Source of the DNA: Lingula anatina
Lineage: Eukaryota > Brachiopoda > Lingulata > Lingulida > Lingulidae
Length of the DNA stretch: 64,000 nt
NCBI RefSeq assembly: GCF_001039355.2
Contig: NW_019773548.1
Span: 582,618-646,617, forward strand
Direction of reading: 5' to 3'
Each line of letters opens with the position of its first letter. Position 1 is the first letter of the stretch. Of this stretch, positions 62,615 to 64,000 are shown one piece after another. The position numbers were made by a program, and so were the translations under genes. The notes beneath the pieces are model-generated. The model had not been told where the DNA came from. It was given only the letters and a program-made list of their open reading frames with translations, and did not search any database.

Positions 62615-64000
62615 TATATACAATTTTAATACTGAAGGGTCCTAAATATACTCTAGACGCAGTTTCTTGCACTGCATAGTCCTTAATTGGTTACATATTA
62701 GATTTAAAATGTTTTATGTTAATTCTCCATTCTATACAGCAGGGTCACACGTATTTTTTTTTTTTTTAGATTCAAGTACATTTGATTAAAACAGTGTCTT
62801 CGGCCATTACCTAATATACAGAACGCTATGTACAATGGTAAGACTATATCAACAATTTGAACATATGGAAAGAACACGAAGAAGCCGCCGAGTGTGGACA
62901 GGATTAAGGGCCACACCAAACAACTGACGTGGTTTTTGAAATCTGAAGTAGCGACGGTTATATTTCACCTTTGGGGCATGTTTATTCTCTCACAAATTGA
63001 CAGTAAAAGCATCGCAACCGCGCTTTTTATAGGTTTTATCTGGTAATTCACACTGAACTGCCATTTACTTAAATATGACAGACGATTTCCGCAGGTATTT
63101 GGAACATGTTTTGGTTATTTGGGGTGAGCGTTCTATCAGGATTATTCACGGTGGTGACTGTATCGTACGTCCCGCCTCCCAATATACAACGAAATGGTCG
63201 CTGGACTCATTATTACTTTGAGAAAAGAACCATTCTGAATTCTAGGATACGTTTAATGTCAAGCCCACCTTACCCCTTGGACGTGCCCCCAACACCAGTA
63301 CGTATATCAAACAGGCGACACCAGACGATACCACGTATTTGTTATAATCCTGTGTCTTACATATTACTGTGAATACAATATAGTGATAATACAATAATGT
63401 TATCTTCGCCATTATACATACTGAATATCATCGGCAAAAAGTAACTCGTAGGTTTTGTAATATTACATGAAGACGCTGGACAGATTAGAATTTATTTATT
63501 TACAATTATAATTGGATTATTAATATTTAAATGGAAGTTACTGATTACTTGCCGATAATTAAGTGCTCGTATTTTAAAGTACCTATTAAATTATTACTGG
63601 AAATGTTGGCAACCCTTCTGTTAACCACACCTGGCACTAAGCGTTCCAGGACTGATGTCGTAAATATTTTGATGTCGTTGTCCCGGTGTGACAGGAATGG
63701 TAGACCGCTAGAAGCCGTAGTCCGCTCCCTATTACATTGTATATGTGACACTGGTCTCATCTACTAATCCCAATACTCTGACTAAGCCTAACTTCTACTT
63801 ATCATATGGGGCCCCTGACTTCATTCCTAAGACTACCATTCCTGTCGCACGTAACGTCCCATTATTGTTTGATCCATTTTTCACTTAAAGAAAGAGTCTC
63901 AATGCAGACACAATGCGGTAGAGGTGATACTGCAAGATTTGTGAGACAGATTGCGGTTGTTGAGATTTGATTGCAGTTGTTGAAACATACCGAATTCTTT
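62423..64000. repeat. Third overlapping segment, reaching the window edge
   Basis: Corresponds to 58325-59835. If the relation continues beyond the window, the TRIM gene should appear again about 1.1 kb after 64000, probably complete. Confidence 0.85.
63686..63850. mobile_element. 165 bp MITE with 18 bp inverted ends
   Basis: GTGTGACAGGAATGGTAG (63686-63703) mirrors CTACCATTCCTGTCGCAC (63833-63850) at 17 of 18 bases. In the allelic segment at 59510-59645 the left end is deleted and only the body and right end remain; a diverged relative is at 32395-32555. Confidence 0.55.

Noticed and set aside
1-64000. CRISPR arrays, operons, tRNA or rRNA genes
   Set aside because: No direct-repeat/spacer structure, no clear tRNA A/B-box pairs and no rRNA sequence seen by eye; the genome is clearly eukaryotic with spliced genes.

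Overview
The window is eukaryotic nuclear DNA from an invertebrate animal. It is AT-rich and intron-rich, with many microsatellites and short inverted-repeat elements and few genes. The gene content (an RFT1 flippase, a STELLO/DUF288 glycosyltransferase, a secreted Cys-rich GGWCASS-type protein, a class A GPCR and a TRIM-NHL protein) and the marine-invertebrate MITE at 24.3 kb point to a lophotrochozoan, most likely a mollusc. That placement is inference, not proof.

Layout. 1176-7444 (+): RFT1 in 13 exons that I reassembled to 546 codons, with one GC-AG intron. 7.6-14.3 kb: no recognised gene, three terminal-inverted-repeat or foldback elements and simple repeats. 15045-17138 (+): intronless STELLO/DUF288 glycosyltransferase. 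17.1-19.3 kb: non-coding. 19289-23939 (-): a terminal coding exon of unknown parentage, then a small secreted Cys-rich protein (signal exon, one complete and one gap-truncated copy of the same domain exon) with a TATA-type promoter and 5' UTR exon further upstream. 24.3-28.3 kb: repeats (MITE, long TA tract, tandem array with roughly 650-760 bp units, decayed coding-like DNA). 28-38.9 kb: mostly non-coding, with a few weak exon candidates. 38964-40478 (+): single-exon class A GPCR. 40.9-50.85 kb: the same 5 kb twice, separated by a single N, including a 120 bp coding exon whose two copies differ only at synonymous sites. 50.9-55.2 kb: non-coding, possibly with a conserved regulatory element. 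55.2-64 kb: overlapping near-identical segments joined at Ns, carrying an inverted-repeat transposon and a TRIM-NHL gene cut off at an N.

The main structural conclusion is that three of the five single Ns (45896, 56937, 62418) sit exactly where duplicated sequence begins. The two fully contained duplicates start immediately after an N and end where the preceding contig ends. This is the signature of unmerged allelic contigs placed end to end, not of biological tandem duplication. The N at 21789 truncates a coding exon; the one at 2419 lies in an RFT1 intron. The genes do not form a pathway together: RFT1 (ER dolichol-glycan assembly) and the STELLO-like protein (probable Golgi glycosyltransferase) share only a broad link to glycosylation. 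I found no convincing new multi-gene system. The most informative observations are the metazoan STELLO-like gene, the allelic evidence for an otherwise unrecognised exon, the TIR transposon carrying an unidentified ORF, and the false duplications.
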